Source: Bretschneidera sinensis
Lineage: Eukaryota > Streptophyta > Magnoliopsida > Brassicales > Akaniaceae
Direction of reading: 5' to 3'
DNA length: 64,000 nt
Assembly (NCBI GenBank): GCA_023935145.1
Contig: CM043700.1
Span: forward strand, 66,567,120-66,631,119
Shown: positions 20,006 to 30,988 of the stretch, piece by piece
How the letters are laid out: each line of letters begins with the position of its first letter
Numbering within the stretch: the stretch's first letter is position 1
Translations under genes and position numbers: made by a program
Notes under the pieces: generated by a model
Databases searched by the model: none
The model's input: only the letters and a program-made list of their open reading frames with translations
Told to the model about the DNA's origin: nothing

Positions 20006-21968
20006 TATAATGACCCATCTCGGGTTGGCCAACCCTGAGATGGTGTCGTCATATTTTGAAATCCCAGTAAGACACATATATGCAACAATATAAAAACATC
20101 AATTGAATTATCTGCATATATAACCCTCAATAGGGAAGTTATATTATTAAGATCCCAACTGAAACATTATATACAACATATTATGCATGAATACTTACAA
20201 ATATATATTTTTTTCTTTCCATTAGTCTGAGGATGTGGACCATGTGGCTTACAGATAATGACTCAGTCTGAATCTCAGCTCACCAATCTTTTTGTCCTGC
20301 TTGCTTCTTGAAATCATTTAGTAATGAGGAGTGAGCTTTACAAGCTCAATGAATTAAATTTGTTAGAAGTATTCAATTGTTCAAATAGTCTTCCAATATT
20401 CATTCATCTATATCTCATATGACTCGATAACAACGTTCTATTATCACTACTCATATCATAATCCTCATCATTTATCAGTCTCTTCTTCTTATATATTTAA
20501 TCATCTTGAGACTATCAATTCTACCTCATAATTACCTCATTATGAGGTTCACAGCATATAATCAATCACTCAGAATATTCTTTTCATATCATACTTTCAT
20601 ATTTCTTTCTAGTCATATTTGTCTTTCTATGAGACTCATTCATCTATCAATAAATTTTCAATGAAGAATAACACTTTAACATCTGAAGCAATAATAATCA
20701 ATATTTAAAAACAAATGCAATGCATGAATTTAAATTATATTATTAATTGGGAACATCTTCCCACATGTCGACATGTTTTATCTTAGACCGATTACCTTCC
20801 CGGTTCTTTTATTTCCTTTAGAGCGGCTGCCTTCCTAGTTCTTTTATTTCACGCATATGCATATGAACAATGATATGAAATATGCATATGAACAATAATA
20901 TAAAAACAAACATACATTCAAACATTCAATTTAGCTATCCAGGTCTTTCTCAAAATTATTATTTTATCATATTCATTAAATTATCTCCTCATATATCATA
21001 TCAAATTAAAAATCATAGCTTGTCAAGAATTTCATTTATCTCTTCATTATATATTTAATCAACTCATTATTTCAATAATATTATTTCTCATATAATAAAT
21101 CTTTAGCATATCATCTATTCTTATCATACCCATCAACCAACTTTCATCTATCATCCAATCATAGGTTAATAATTAATTCAAATATCATCACTTTATATTT
21201 CATATTTATCTCAATTACTAAAAGTAAATCTAACTCATAACGTAGCACTTAGAGCTACCCGTGGATCACCTCCTTGCCTTTCCTGCTCCTTTTAGCGATT
21301 TCCCCCGATTGCTGATTGTCAACACTTGACATAATATTTATATTAAAATTCCTAATTTATTCGTTAATTTTTTCATAATTCATACCTTTAAATTTCTACA
21401 TCAAATTTCTGGTATTTTTCATGTATGCTAAATTTCAAAAAAATAAAATTCACATTATTACCTTTTGTTTTTCTTAGAGTTTTCCTCGACTCTCTTTAAA
21501 ATTCTCCCGTAAACCTCTTCAAAATTTTACTCTTTTAACATTTCTTTCAGTCCCCAAGTGTTTAAAGAAATAGAGAAATCTGAATTGAAGAAAGAAGGAA
21601 ACCAAATAGGATTTGATAAGAATAATTAAAATAAAACTAAAACTAAAACTATATATATATATATAGTCCCCCCATTGCCACCGTTTTTATGCACGAATTT
21701 GTGGCCAACATGCAAGAAATGCATGTTAGCTTGACAACACCTAGACGCCAGGTGTTGTCAACGTTTTTTTTCCTTCTTCTTCTTACCCACTACACACCCG
21801 TTTTTTTTCTTCTTTTTTTCTTTACACCACTATGTGTCTAGTTTTTTTTTTTCAAAAGAATTATTTTATTTAATAATAAATCTTTCATGTATATATATAT
21901 TATTTTATTTCTATGTAATATTTATCAAATTACTTCTTTACCCTTACTTTAAGAACACAGGTATTACA
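20006..21968 (-). repeat. CHR1 3' LTR
   Basis: 1963 bp, from TATAATGACCC (equivalent of TGTAACGACCC) to GGTATTACA on the plus strand. It matches 32803-35559 over its length, but that copy is about 800 bp longer. It contains two hairpin-forming palindromes at 21707-21761. Confidence 0.92.
21707..21761. other. Twin hairpins in CHR1 3' LTR
   Basis: Hairpin 1 is AACATGCA-AGAAA-TGCATGTT (21707-21727, 8-bp perfect stem). Hairpin 2 is a 12-bp perfect stem TTGACAACACCT / AGGTGTTGTCAA with loop AGACGCC (21731-21761). Hairpin 1 recurs at 35348-35368 and at 41457-41477, where the loop is TGTGG. Confidence 0.8.
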
Positions 21969-22026
21969 ATTCTACCTACCTTATAAAAATTTCGTCCCCA
22001 ATATTTCCTTACCTAACTAAAGAAAC
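21969..22026 (-). other. CHR1 polypurine region
   Basis: On the minus strand GGAAATATTGGGGACGAAAT, then TTTTATAAGGTAGGTAGAAT, runs up to the 3' LTR. The GGGGACGAAATTTTTATAAGG-type tract is typical of chromoviruses. Confidence 0.75.
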
Positions 22027-23383
22027 AACTGTGAATAATATTTCTTCATAGTTGCCTCACGCTCTCACGTAATCTCTTCAACATCTTTATTCTGCCACAG
22101 AACTTGTACTAATGGAATTACTTTATTACACAAGACTTGATATTTTCTGTCTAAAATTCTCACTGGTACTTGTATAAAAGTTAAATCTTCTTGAATTTCC
22201 ATAGCTTGGCTCGAAATATTATGAGATTCATCATGTAAGCGCTTTCGCAAAAGTGAAACATGGAATATGTTATGTCCCTGCTTTAACTATAAAGGCAAAT
22301 CCAGGCTATTCACAACTAGCCCAACTTTCTCAATAACCTCATAGGGTCCCCCATACCTCGGACTTAACTTTGCTTTCCTTTTAACCCTCAACACACCTTT
22401 CTATGGAGATATTTTTAAATGAACCAATCATCTACTTGAAACTCAAGAGGTCGTCTTCTATTATCAACATATCCCTTCTATCTGTTCTGTCTTGCTCTAA
22501 GGTTCTCTCTAACCAGTTTGATCCTCTTAGTTGTTAGCTTAATAATTTTTGGACCAAATATATGTCTCTCTCCTACTTCTTCCCAACCTATAGGAGTTCT
22601 ACACATTCTACCATTTAAAGCCTCAAATGGTGCCATCCCAATACTAGCTTGATACTAATTATTGTTTCCAAACTCGATCAAAGGTAAATAAACATCCCAG
22701 CTCGCTGAAAAAAAAAATTCAATACATTTGCCCTCAACATATCCTCTAATACTCTAATAATCTTTTTTGTCTGCTCATGTGTTTAAGCATGAAAAGTTGT
22801 ACTAAGCTACAACTGTGTACACATGGCTTCCTAAAAGCCTCTCAGAATCTAGATATAAATCTAGAATTTTATCTAATTCTATGCTCAAAGGTACCCCATG
22901 CAATCTTACTATCTCAGCTTTATATAGTTCAACTAACTTTTCAGGACTCCAAGTAGTATTAATTGGAAGAAATTAAAATGACTTAGAAAGTCTATCTACT
23001 ATCACTTACACTGTATCGTGATCTCTCTGGGTATGGAAAAATCTACAAACAAAATCCATACTCACATTTTTCTATGGTCATTCAAGCACAGGAAGAGGCT
23101 GTACTAAGCCTCCCGGATATTTATTCTCTAACTTAGCTTGCTAACAAACCAAACATCTAGAAATATATTCAGCTATATCCCTCTTCAATCCTAACCACCA
23201 GTAGTTCTGTCTCAATCCTCTATACATCTTATTGTTACTCGAGTGCATTGAATATACATCATCATGTACCTTTCTCAATATCTCCTTTCTCAACTCAGCA
23301 TCATTAGGAACACAAATCCTATGTTCCAATACCAAAATACCATCATTTCTAATTTTGAACTCATATTGCTTTCTACTAAGCAC
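22027..23383 (-). pseudogene. CHR1 integrase with chromodomain remains
   Basis: Reading leftwards from 23383, the zinc-binding part is preserved (KVHDDVYSMHSSNNKMYRGLRQNYWWLGLKRDIAEYISRCLVC). The core follows with many stops: a SMDFVCRF-like first-Asp box near 23065, VIVDRLSKS near 23010, and only traces of the rest. At 22065-22250 the C-terminal part reads HNISSQAMEIQEDLTFIQVPVRILDRK...VLWQNKDVEEIT, the linker and end of a chromodomain. In other chromoviruses this domain binds heterochromatin marks and guides insertion. It is inactive here. Confidence 0.83.
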
Positions 23384-23599
23384 TTACTACTTAATCTTCT
23401 CTATCTCCTCATCTTTACTTTGCATTTCTATTTAAGCATTCTACAATGGATGATTATACAACCATGTTTTCCAATAATATTCATCTATCACTCATATTCA
23501 AGTTCATTATCATCTCTCTTAACCCTACTATCAGATTCACATCATGGCTCTCTATAATAGCTAATCTCCCTATAGACTTTCTACTCAATGCATCAGCTA

Positions 23600-24240
23600 C
23601 TACATTAGCCTTCCCTAGATGATAGTAAATTATACAGTCACAGTCACTAATCAATTCCATCCACCTCCTCTATCTTAAATTCAACTCTTTCTAGGTAGGT
23701 AAATGTATCAAACTTTTATAATCAGTAAAAATTTCACAAGTGACTCCATACAGATGATGTCTCCAAATCTTCAAAGCAAAAACTATGGCAGCCAATTCTA
23801 AATCAAGGGTCAGGTAATTCCTTTCATGGTTCTTCAATTGCCTAGAAGCATAAGCTATAACTTTCCCATGTTGCATCAACACGCATCCCAACCCCTGATG
23901 TGACACATCACTATATACCACAAAACTTTTATCACCAGAAGAAAGCACTAATACCGGAGCAGTAGTCAATTCCTTTTTCAACAGCTTGAAACTCCTCTCA
24001 CATTCTTCTGACCATCTAAACTTCACTTCTTTCCTGGTCAATCTAGTCAATGGTCCAGCAATTATAGAAAAATTATGGATAAACCTCCTATAATAACCAG
24101 CTAACCCCAAAAAGCTTCTAATTTCAGTTACACTAGTGGGTATTTCCCAATTCAACACTACCTCTACTTTTTGTGGGCCAACTACTATCCCATCTCCTGA
24201 CATAACATGCCCTAAGAAAGATATTTCACTCAACCAAAAC
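23600..24240 (-). pseudogene. CHR1 RNase H
   Basis: From 24233 leftwards: [15 protein letters not shown] (end of RT), [15 protein letters not shown], then RNase H with [55 protein letters not shown] and IFTDYKSL. The usual D-A-S of the first Asp motif is D-V-S. The frame closes at 23691, and remains reach about 23600 (DLGKANVVADALSRK-like on the minus strand). Confidence 0.87.
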
Positions 24241-24880
24241 TCACACTTAGAGAACTTTGCATATAATTTCTCTCACCTCAGAATTTCCAACACTATCTCT
24301 AAATGTTGCCTATGCTTCTCTTCATTCTTTGAATATACCAGAATATCATAAATAAATACAATCACAAATCTATCCAAGAATGGTTTAAACACCTGATTTA
24401 TTAGATCCATAAATATTTCAGTAGCATTAGTCAACCCAAATGGAATCACAAGAAACTTATGACCATAACGTGTCCTAAAAGTAGACTTAGGCACGCCTCC
24501 CTCTTTTATCCTTAACTGGTGATAACCTGATCTCAAGTTTATCTTCTAAAACACCCTCGCTCTCTACAATAGTTCAAACAAATCATTTATCCTGGGCAAA
24601 AGATATTTGTTTTTAATGGTGATCTTATTCAGCTGTTTATAATTTATACACAATCTCATCATTCTACCTTTCTTCTTCACAAACAATACAGAGGCTCCCC
24701 AAGACGACATACTAGGTTGAATAAACTGTTTATCTACCAACTCCTGAAGATGAACTTTCAACTCTCTCAACTCAGCTAGTACCCTTCTATAAGGTGCTAT
24801 AGATATGGGTACTGATCCCGGAATCACCTCAATAGAAAGCTCAATCTCCTTGTTAGGAGACAAACTAGACAACTCCTCAG
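24241..24880 (-). pseudogene. CHR1 reverse transcriptase
   Basis: Entry at 24872 with [20 protein letters not shown] and [34 protein letters not shown], then [22 protein letters not shown]. After a stop near 24546 it continues from 24536 with [30 protein letters not shown] and [13 protein letters not shown]. The catalytic box, normally FIDD, reads FIYD, so one catalytic Asp is lost. The first catalytic Asp region (FDLRSGYHQ) is damaged. Confidence 0.88.
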
Positions 24881-25480
24881 GGAATACATCAAAAAAATCT
24901 TCACTACCAAGATTTCTTCTAACTTCCTAATCTCCTTTCTAGAATCTACCACATACACTAAATACCCCTCACAACCCTTCTTCAACCATCTAGTAGTAGT
25001 CAGGGCAGAAATAAGACAATTTGCAAGTATCTTACGTTCTCCCTGAAAGTTAAACTCCTCTTGTCCTGGTATCTTGAATACCATATTTTTCTTACAACAA
25101 TCTACCCATACGCGATATGTCAATAACTAATTCATTCCCAAAATCAAAAGAAAATATATCATATTCAAGATAATAAATCAACTTCAAATTCTCTATCACT
25201 GATACGAATCACACAACCCTTGTAAACATTTATAATTATCACTTTATCTCTAGTAGGAGCTTCAACAATAATATTATGCATCAAAGGACTAATATAAACA
25301 TCAATAGACTTCATAAACACACTGGATGCAAAAGAATGAGTTACATCAATATTGATATGTCAACCTTTTCTACATAAAAAGCACATCAAATTAGGAAATT
25401 TTGGGATAAATATCTTATCTGATTACATCTATAACACGTTCTAGTCTTTTTATCACCTTACTACATCCCCTAGGTAGTAC
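24881..25480 (-). pseudogene. CHR1 protease region and zinc knuckle remains
   Basis: On the minus strand a CYRCNQIRYLSQNF stretch near 25400-25440 is the gag knuckle with both His and last Cys replaced (Tyr, Phe). Protease remains follow (THSFASSVFMKSIDVYISPLMHNIIVE near 25270-25340; the D-x-G site is lost) and then the pre-RT part MTYRVWVDCCKKNMVFKIPG. Equivalent CHR2 sequence lies at 44520-45000. Confidence 0.7.
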
Positions 25481-26276
25481 GCTTCCACCTCTACCATAAT
25501 TTCTAGTTCCTACAGACTGTCTCTCAAATCTAGAGGTCCCACTAACATTACTTTGAATTATAGAAGCTATGGATCTAGCTTACCCCTAACTTTGCATTAC
25601 AATTCCCTGTGACAAGGAACACCTTTTCTAGGCTAGTCACCCATCTTAAATACTCATACTTTCGCTTCTAGAACCCTCAAGTCTAGTCCTCATCAACCAC
25701 TCCCTATGTTATCTAAACTCCACTATGTCTATCTCAATCTAAAGCAACATGTCCAGCAAAGCCACATAATTCAAATATCTCATTTAAGATAGTTTCAATC
25801 TAATCTCAAAATATAATCCATCTAGAAGCTTCTTACACTTCTTCTCCTTTATGTCTACCATCTTCGATACAACCCTTGACAAGGCCACAAATCTGCTATC
25901 ATACTGAGCCACAGTCAACATATTTTACCTACAATAAATGAAATCTCTCTTCTGTTGGGCTCTGCCAGTATATGAGCAATATTTTTAAAAGAAAAAGCCT
26001 CCTTAAACCTACTTCAAGTTAAGGGTCTATCAATATAGACACTTACTCTAGGAAGAGTATCCTCCCACCATTCTAAACCTTTTCCTTTTAACTTAAACGG
26101 AGCAAGTGCGACCCTCTACCTGTCAATCACTAGTAAAATACCAAAAAATCTCTCTACAAGTTTTAATCATAGCTTAAGCTCAAAAGGATTTATAGATCCT
26201 TTAAACAACAAAGCATTTAACATAAAACAATCTCCCTGTATCTCATTCATAAACTCACATTTCCCATTTTCAATGT
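25481..26276 (-). pseudogene. CHR1 gag, 3' part (split by ATH2)
   Basis: No long ORF, but minus-strand fragments match the CHR2 gag at 43650-44500 (for example FKEAFSFKNIAHILAEP-like and LEWWEDTLPRVSV-like stretches near 25960-26080). The gag is cut at 26276 by ATH2 and continues at 32382. Confidence 0.6.
26272..26276. repeat. Target-site duplication of ATH2, left copy
   Basis: AATGT precedes the LTR; AACGT follows the other LTR (32377-32381). The one difference is a CpG-to-TpG change. Confidence 0.72.
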
Positions 26277-27661
26277 TGATGAGTGCCAAATATTGCATAT
26301 TTTGGCCACTTAATTTACGTTTGTTAGCTTAGGAATTTTTTACTTTGAGTTATTTTTTGTTGTTTTAAAAGTTTACAAGCTTGGAAAAGAATTTCACTAA
26401 ATGGCCAGAATTGCTCGTACAGATCAGCCATTTTTTAGGATTAAACTGTATTGATTCAGGAAGAACCAGGAGATGAGCCATATATGCTTAGAAAGATGTG
26501 GATGTCTATTTTTGGAGACATTTATGGATCAATAAAATGATTTTTCTAGAGAAAGTTATGGATGTTTTAGTAGACAAAGGTCAGGCTGTGCATGATTTCA
26601 GCGTGACAGATCAGCCATTTTTGAGGATTTAACTGTATTGATTCAGGATTTACCAAGAGATGAGCCATACATACTTGGAAAGATCTGGATGTCTATTTTT
26701 TGGAAAATTTTACGGATCAATAAAATGATTTTTCTAGAAAACATTATGGCAGTTTTAGTAGACAAAGGTCAAAGAGCAAAAGCTGGAATCTGCAGTATCC
26801 CACATCGGATTGGAAACATATTGCACTTATGATGTTTCCCTATATAAGCCCCTCTTCACTTCATCTTTAGTGAGCAATTCTTGTGCTATTTTGGTGCAAT
26901 CTTGAGGGCTTCTGCTAGCATTCTAGTGGATCCCGAAGGCTTTGCTATCACAAGGGGAAGCGCCGCCCAACAGCGAGTGAAATTTCTCCTATGTATAGTC
27001 AGTTTTAATTTACTGCTTTTTTTAGTTTAATTTTTAGCACTTTTATTATGAACTCTAGGTTCATGATTATGAGTGACTAAAATCTTCAACTAAGGTTGAA
27101 GATGAAGCCTCACCGTTGTTTGGCATAATAGTTTCAGATTTGTTTATACAATTATGATGTTTTTTTAGTATAAATGTTCTGTCAATTATTTGAGTAAAAT
27201 TTTATGATTGATTGTGTTTAAATTGTTCTGTTGGATATTCTGTGTGTTTCATCTGATGGATACATCAAATTGTTTTTGATTAAATTGGATTTCCTTTGTG
27301 ATTTGTTAAAAGTGGATACATTGGATGCTTTTGGTTTAATTGGGATATTTGTTGTTTTTGGTTTTAAGTTGGATTCATGGAATGTTTTGATAGGTTATTT
27401 TTAGAACATGAAGATATATACTTAACTTTGGTGGGGTGGATTCAGAAACCTTAGTGTCTTTATTATTAGTTATAAATCAATTTAGTTTAGTTTATATTTG
27501 TTTTGCAAAAGACAATTCAAAACTTGGAACTAGGTTAAAATAGGCTTAGTTTAGATAAAAATATTTTCACAACGCAATTCCCTGTGGATTCGACCTCGCA
27601 CTTGCACAACACTATATAGCAAACGACTCGTGCGCTTGCGAGTAATTTAAAACTCACAACA
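26277..27661 (+). repeat. ATH2 5' LTR
   Basis: 1385 bp, TGATGAGTGCC to ACTCACAACA. The U3 carries a 187-bp unit twice (26420-26606, 26607-26790). The TATA box TATATAAG is at 26841-26848. The last ~90 bp are almost identical to the ATH1 LTR end; the U3 is different. Confidence 0.93.
26420..26790 (+). repeat. 187-bp tandem duplication in U3 of ATH2 5' LTR
   Basis: Two copies begin CAGATCAGCCATTTTT (26420, 26607) and share TTGGAAAGATC, GATGTCTATTTT and TAGTAGACAAAGGTCA. Both ATH2 LTRs have two copies, so the duplication predates insertion. A single copy occurs in each J LTR (near 50775 and 56560). Confidence 0.87.
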
Positions 27662-27667
27662 AGTTTT

Positions 27668-27685
27668 TGGCGCCGTTGCCGGGGA
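27668..27685 (+). other. ATH2 primer binding site (tRNA-Asp)
   Basis: TGGCGCCGTTGCCGGGGA is fully complementary to the 3' end of plant tRNA-Asp and starts six bases after the LTR. Confidence 0.92.
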
Positions 27686-27867
27686 GTTGTTTGGTTTGTG
27701 AAATTTTTGTCTAAATTAATTTTATTTTTCTACTAGTTAGTTAGCATTTTTTTGTTTGATTTTTCTTATTGCAATTTTATTTTAGTTTATTTGTTTCTAT
27801 TGGCAATTGCTCATAAAAAAAATAAAATAAAAAGTTAGAAAAATTAAAAAATAAAAAAAAAATACGG

Positions 27868-29020
27868 ATGAATCCAGCGCCGGTTTCACAGTCTTTAGAG
27901 GACGCCCTCAAGGATTTTGTGAAGATGACCGGCCAGTCCATCAATACAGCCAATATATTCAATGATGATAGTTGTTCCATCTATGCTAGTCCTATGCATT
28001 TAGCACAGAATTGTCCATCTACGCTGGCTTTTGTCGAGTATCCTATGGAACAAATAAACGCTTTCAATGACTATTGGTGGCAATCAAATGGGTCTTACTC
28101 TGAGACGTACAATCCAGGGTGGCAGAACCACCCTGATTTTTCATGGACACATAACCAATTAATGCATCAAAGAGGAGCCCCTTATCATACTCACAATCAA
28201 TACCCTCTCGAATTTCCTCCACCAGTTCCAAGTTATGGTCACTCAGTGTATCTAGCACTATCACCCGCTTACCAAGCTCCCATTCAAGCACTAGCGTCGG
28301 TTTCACAGTCATTGAAGGATGCCCTCAATGATTTTAGGAAGATGATCGGCCAATCCATAAGCGAAGTAAGGAGTGCGCAAATAGTAAACACCCAAGCGAT
28401 TGCTAGGATAGAGAGTCAAATGGATCAAATTGTAAGTCATGTGGGTGAAAGAGAGAAGAGAAAGGTCCCCAGTCAACATGTGCCCAACCTGAAGGAACAG
28501 TTTGCGGTGGGAAATTCATCAAATCCTATGCACAGTCAGGAACAAGTGCAATTGATTATCCCATTGAGGTCTGGGAGATAAGTGGACAATCAAGTGGAAG
28601 AGAACCCAGCAATGCAACAAGGGCAAGAAAGTGGCAACAAGGAAAAGAGAGATGCTGAGCCATCTATAGCCACACCTATTATTAAGGATCTCCCTAGGTC
28701 GTTTGTACCTAAAGCGCCTTACCCTGAGAGATTACAAGCGCCCAAGAAAAGAGATGAGTCTGAGGACATTCTGGAGGCATGCTTTGCTCAGTTTGGAGAG
28801 GATTTGGATTTAGATAAGCTACTTGAACAAGCAACTGTTATCTTGGAGTCTGCTCCTTAGGAGAGCATTAAGATAGAGGAGATTGTGGGTGAATCAAGCA
28901 TTGAGGACCCCCTAGAGGCATGCTTTGCTCAGTTTGGAGAAGATTTGGATTTGGATAAGTTACTTGAGCAAGCAAATGCTTCTTTGGAGTCTGCTCCTCA
29001 GAAAAGCAGTGAGACCGAGG
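27868..29020 (+). pseudogene. ATH2 gag-like region
   Basis: ATG at 27868. Order: PVSQSLEDALKDFVKMTGQS, a damaged knuckle (CSIYASPMHLAQNC; second Cys is Tyr), NPGWQNHPDFSW, then a second copy SVSQSLKDALNDFRKMIGQS, RIESQMDQI and PLRSGR followed by a stop at 28579. It continues from 28582 to 28860 and from 28885, with LEACFAQFGEDLDLDKLLEQA present twice because of a 141-bp tandem duplication (28774 and 28915). As in ATH1, no capsid domain stands before the knuckle and no protease follows. Confidence 0.85.
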
Positions 29021-29055
29021 AGACCACAACACCTGAACCCCCCAAGAAGGAACTT
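28774..29055 (+). repeat. 141-bp tandem duplication in ATH2 gag-pol linker
   Basis: GAGGCATGCTTTGCTCAGTT occurs at 28774 and at 28915 with the same downstream context. ATH1 has one copy, so this is specific to the ATH2 line. Confidence 0.8.
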
Positions 29056-29586
29056 ACGCCTTTACCAGAAAATCTTAAGTATAAGTTCCTAGGTCCAGCA
29101 GATTCTTTGCCTATGATTATAGCTTCAGATTTGGTTGATCCTCCAGAGGAGAAATTATTAGATGTTTTAAGAGAGCATAAGGAAGCTATCAGCTGGACTA
29201 TTGAGGATGTCAAGGGAACCAGCCCCTCGATGGTGATGCCCAAGTTACGTTTGGAAGAGAATGTCAAGCCAACGAGGGAGCCACAAAGAAGGCTCAACCC
29301 AGCTATGCAAGTGGTTGTGAGGATTGAAGTGATAAAGCTATTTGATGTAGTGATCAATTATCTAATCTCTGTTAGCAAGTGGGTGAGCTCGATTCATGTC
29401 GTGCCTAAGCGGGCTGGAGTGATGGTAGTGAAGAATAAGGACGATGAGTTGATGCCAATTCGTGTTCAATCAGGATTGAAAGTATGTATAGACTACCGTA
29501 AGTTGAATGCTGCCACAAGGAAGGATCATTTTCCACTCCCATTTATTGATCAGATGGTGGAGCGCTTAGTTGGGCATGATTACTAA
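29021..29586 (+). pseudogene. ATH2 pre-RT region and truncated RT
   Basis: TPEPPKKELTPLPENLKYKFLG, then the RT entry LNPAMQVVVRIEVIKLFD, KWVSSIHVVPKRAG, VCIDYRKLN and FPLPFIDQMVERLVGHDY, then TAA. ATH1 continues at this point into its FFLDGYSGYNQ box; ATH2 jumps to GCTGGGTCTGGCTGAAGAC, the post-integrase motif. No catalytic Asp is left. Confidence 0.88.
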
Positions 29587-30225
29587 TGCTGGGTCTGGCT
29601 GAAGACTTTAAACTTAGCGCTCATGGGAGGCACCCCACAGCATATCCTTTTTTTTTACTTATTATTTGACATATTTATGATTAATGTTTGTTTCCAGTAT
29701 TTTTGTTTTCCAGTCTTTATTTTTTAGGGACAACACGTACTTCAGTTCAAGTTTGGAGGTATGCTATGAGCCATACCAAGTCCAGATAGTTCTTCATATC
29801 CCAGGTCAGCTCTTTCCATATTATTCACATATTGGGGTCAATGTGTAATTTAAGTTTGGGGTATGGGAGACATATTACACACACTTTGTCCTAATTTTTT
29901 GTTGTTTTTCTTCATTTAAAAAAATTAATAAGAAGAAGGTAAATGCATGCTCATGTTATTTTGAAATTTTAGTTGATCTAAACAAATATTGTGATGTGAT
30001 TTCATTAGTGAACTTAAATTTTGAACACATGATTTGATGATAGAGTTTTAAAACTTTGTTACTTACTTTGGGCATTTGAGAATTCACATGTTTGAGCCAA
30101 TCTAACACGAGCACATTAGCACATATTTGTGTGAGGTATGACATGCGATTTCAATGTGTATGTTTCCTTGACTTAACTAAAATTGGATGACTTGTGGGAT
30201 TAACACTTGGGCATAGAAAAGCAAA

Positions 30226-30258
<33 letters not shown>

Positions 30259-30988
30259 CATCAATAAACTTTTCACTGAGTAACTGGACCTCTTGCCTCA
30301 GTAAGCAATGAGTGTTCACGTCAAAAGGTAGGAATTTTATTCATAATGATCATTGCGAAACTTTCCGCTGAGTAACTAGACCTCTTGCCTCAGTAAGCAG
30401 TGAGTGTTCACGTCAAAAGGTGAAAATTTTGCTTGGTAGCATTAAGGCCAGTTTAGTTTTGTAGCCTTTTTTACTCGAGTTAGTAAGTCCTTAGGGGTGT
30501 CTTTACACCTAATGCCCTAAAACCATCTGGTTTGGGAGTCATTAACTCAACACTCGCTACATGGGTCAATTAGAAAGCTTAAGGAAACTAATTATAGCAG
30601 AGCCTTATATAAAAAAAAAAGGGTAAAATAAAACTATGCCATCGTTGTTCATTCTAATGAGAAATCCTGTGAATATTGAGACATGGAGACATTGTACATT
30701 GAAGTTATTTGGAAACCTCATCTGTTTATGCTAATTCACTTTACACTGATTCAAGCTTGTGATGTCTTAGCCTGCCTCTTGTAAGTAATTAAGTTTTAAA
30801 ATTCTTATTCATTGCGAAGATGAGTTATATTTTTTTAAGCTTGCTCATGAATGAATATCATGGTTTTGAGTGCTCCTTAAATTTTTGGATACCATGAGTG
30901 ATGAACTTATCTTGATGCTCTTTGTTTTTCATTTAGTTTTTTATTTTGTTTTGCTAAGGGACTAGCAAAATGTAAGTTTGGGAGTATT
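29587..30988 (+). other. ATH2 3' non-coding region and polypurine tract
   Basis: Matches the ATH1 (minus, 1874-3172) and ATH3 (58572-60028) regions. Contains the GTCTGGCTGAAGAC/GGGAGGCACCCC block (29592-29638), two copies of the CTCTTGCCTCAGTAAGCA block (30278-30331, 30360-30422), a TTAGGGGTGT...ACACCTAA hairpin near 30490, a TAA microsatellite (30225-30258) and the purine tract AAGTTTGGGAG before the 3' LTR. Confidence 0.85.
30225..30258. repeat. TAA microsatellite
   Basis: About eleven uninterrupted AAT/TAA units, absent at the equivalent place in ATH1. Confidence 0.9.

Noticed and set aside
26638..26832. ORF in ATH2 LTR (also 31163-31345)
   Set aside because: Lies in the 187-bp U3 repeat, frame not kept between copies.
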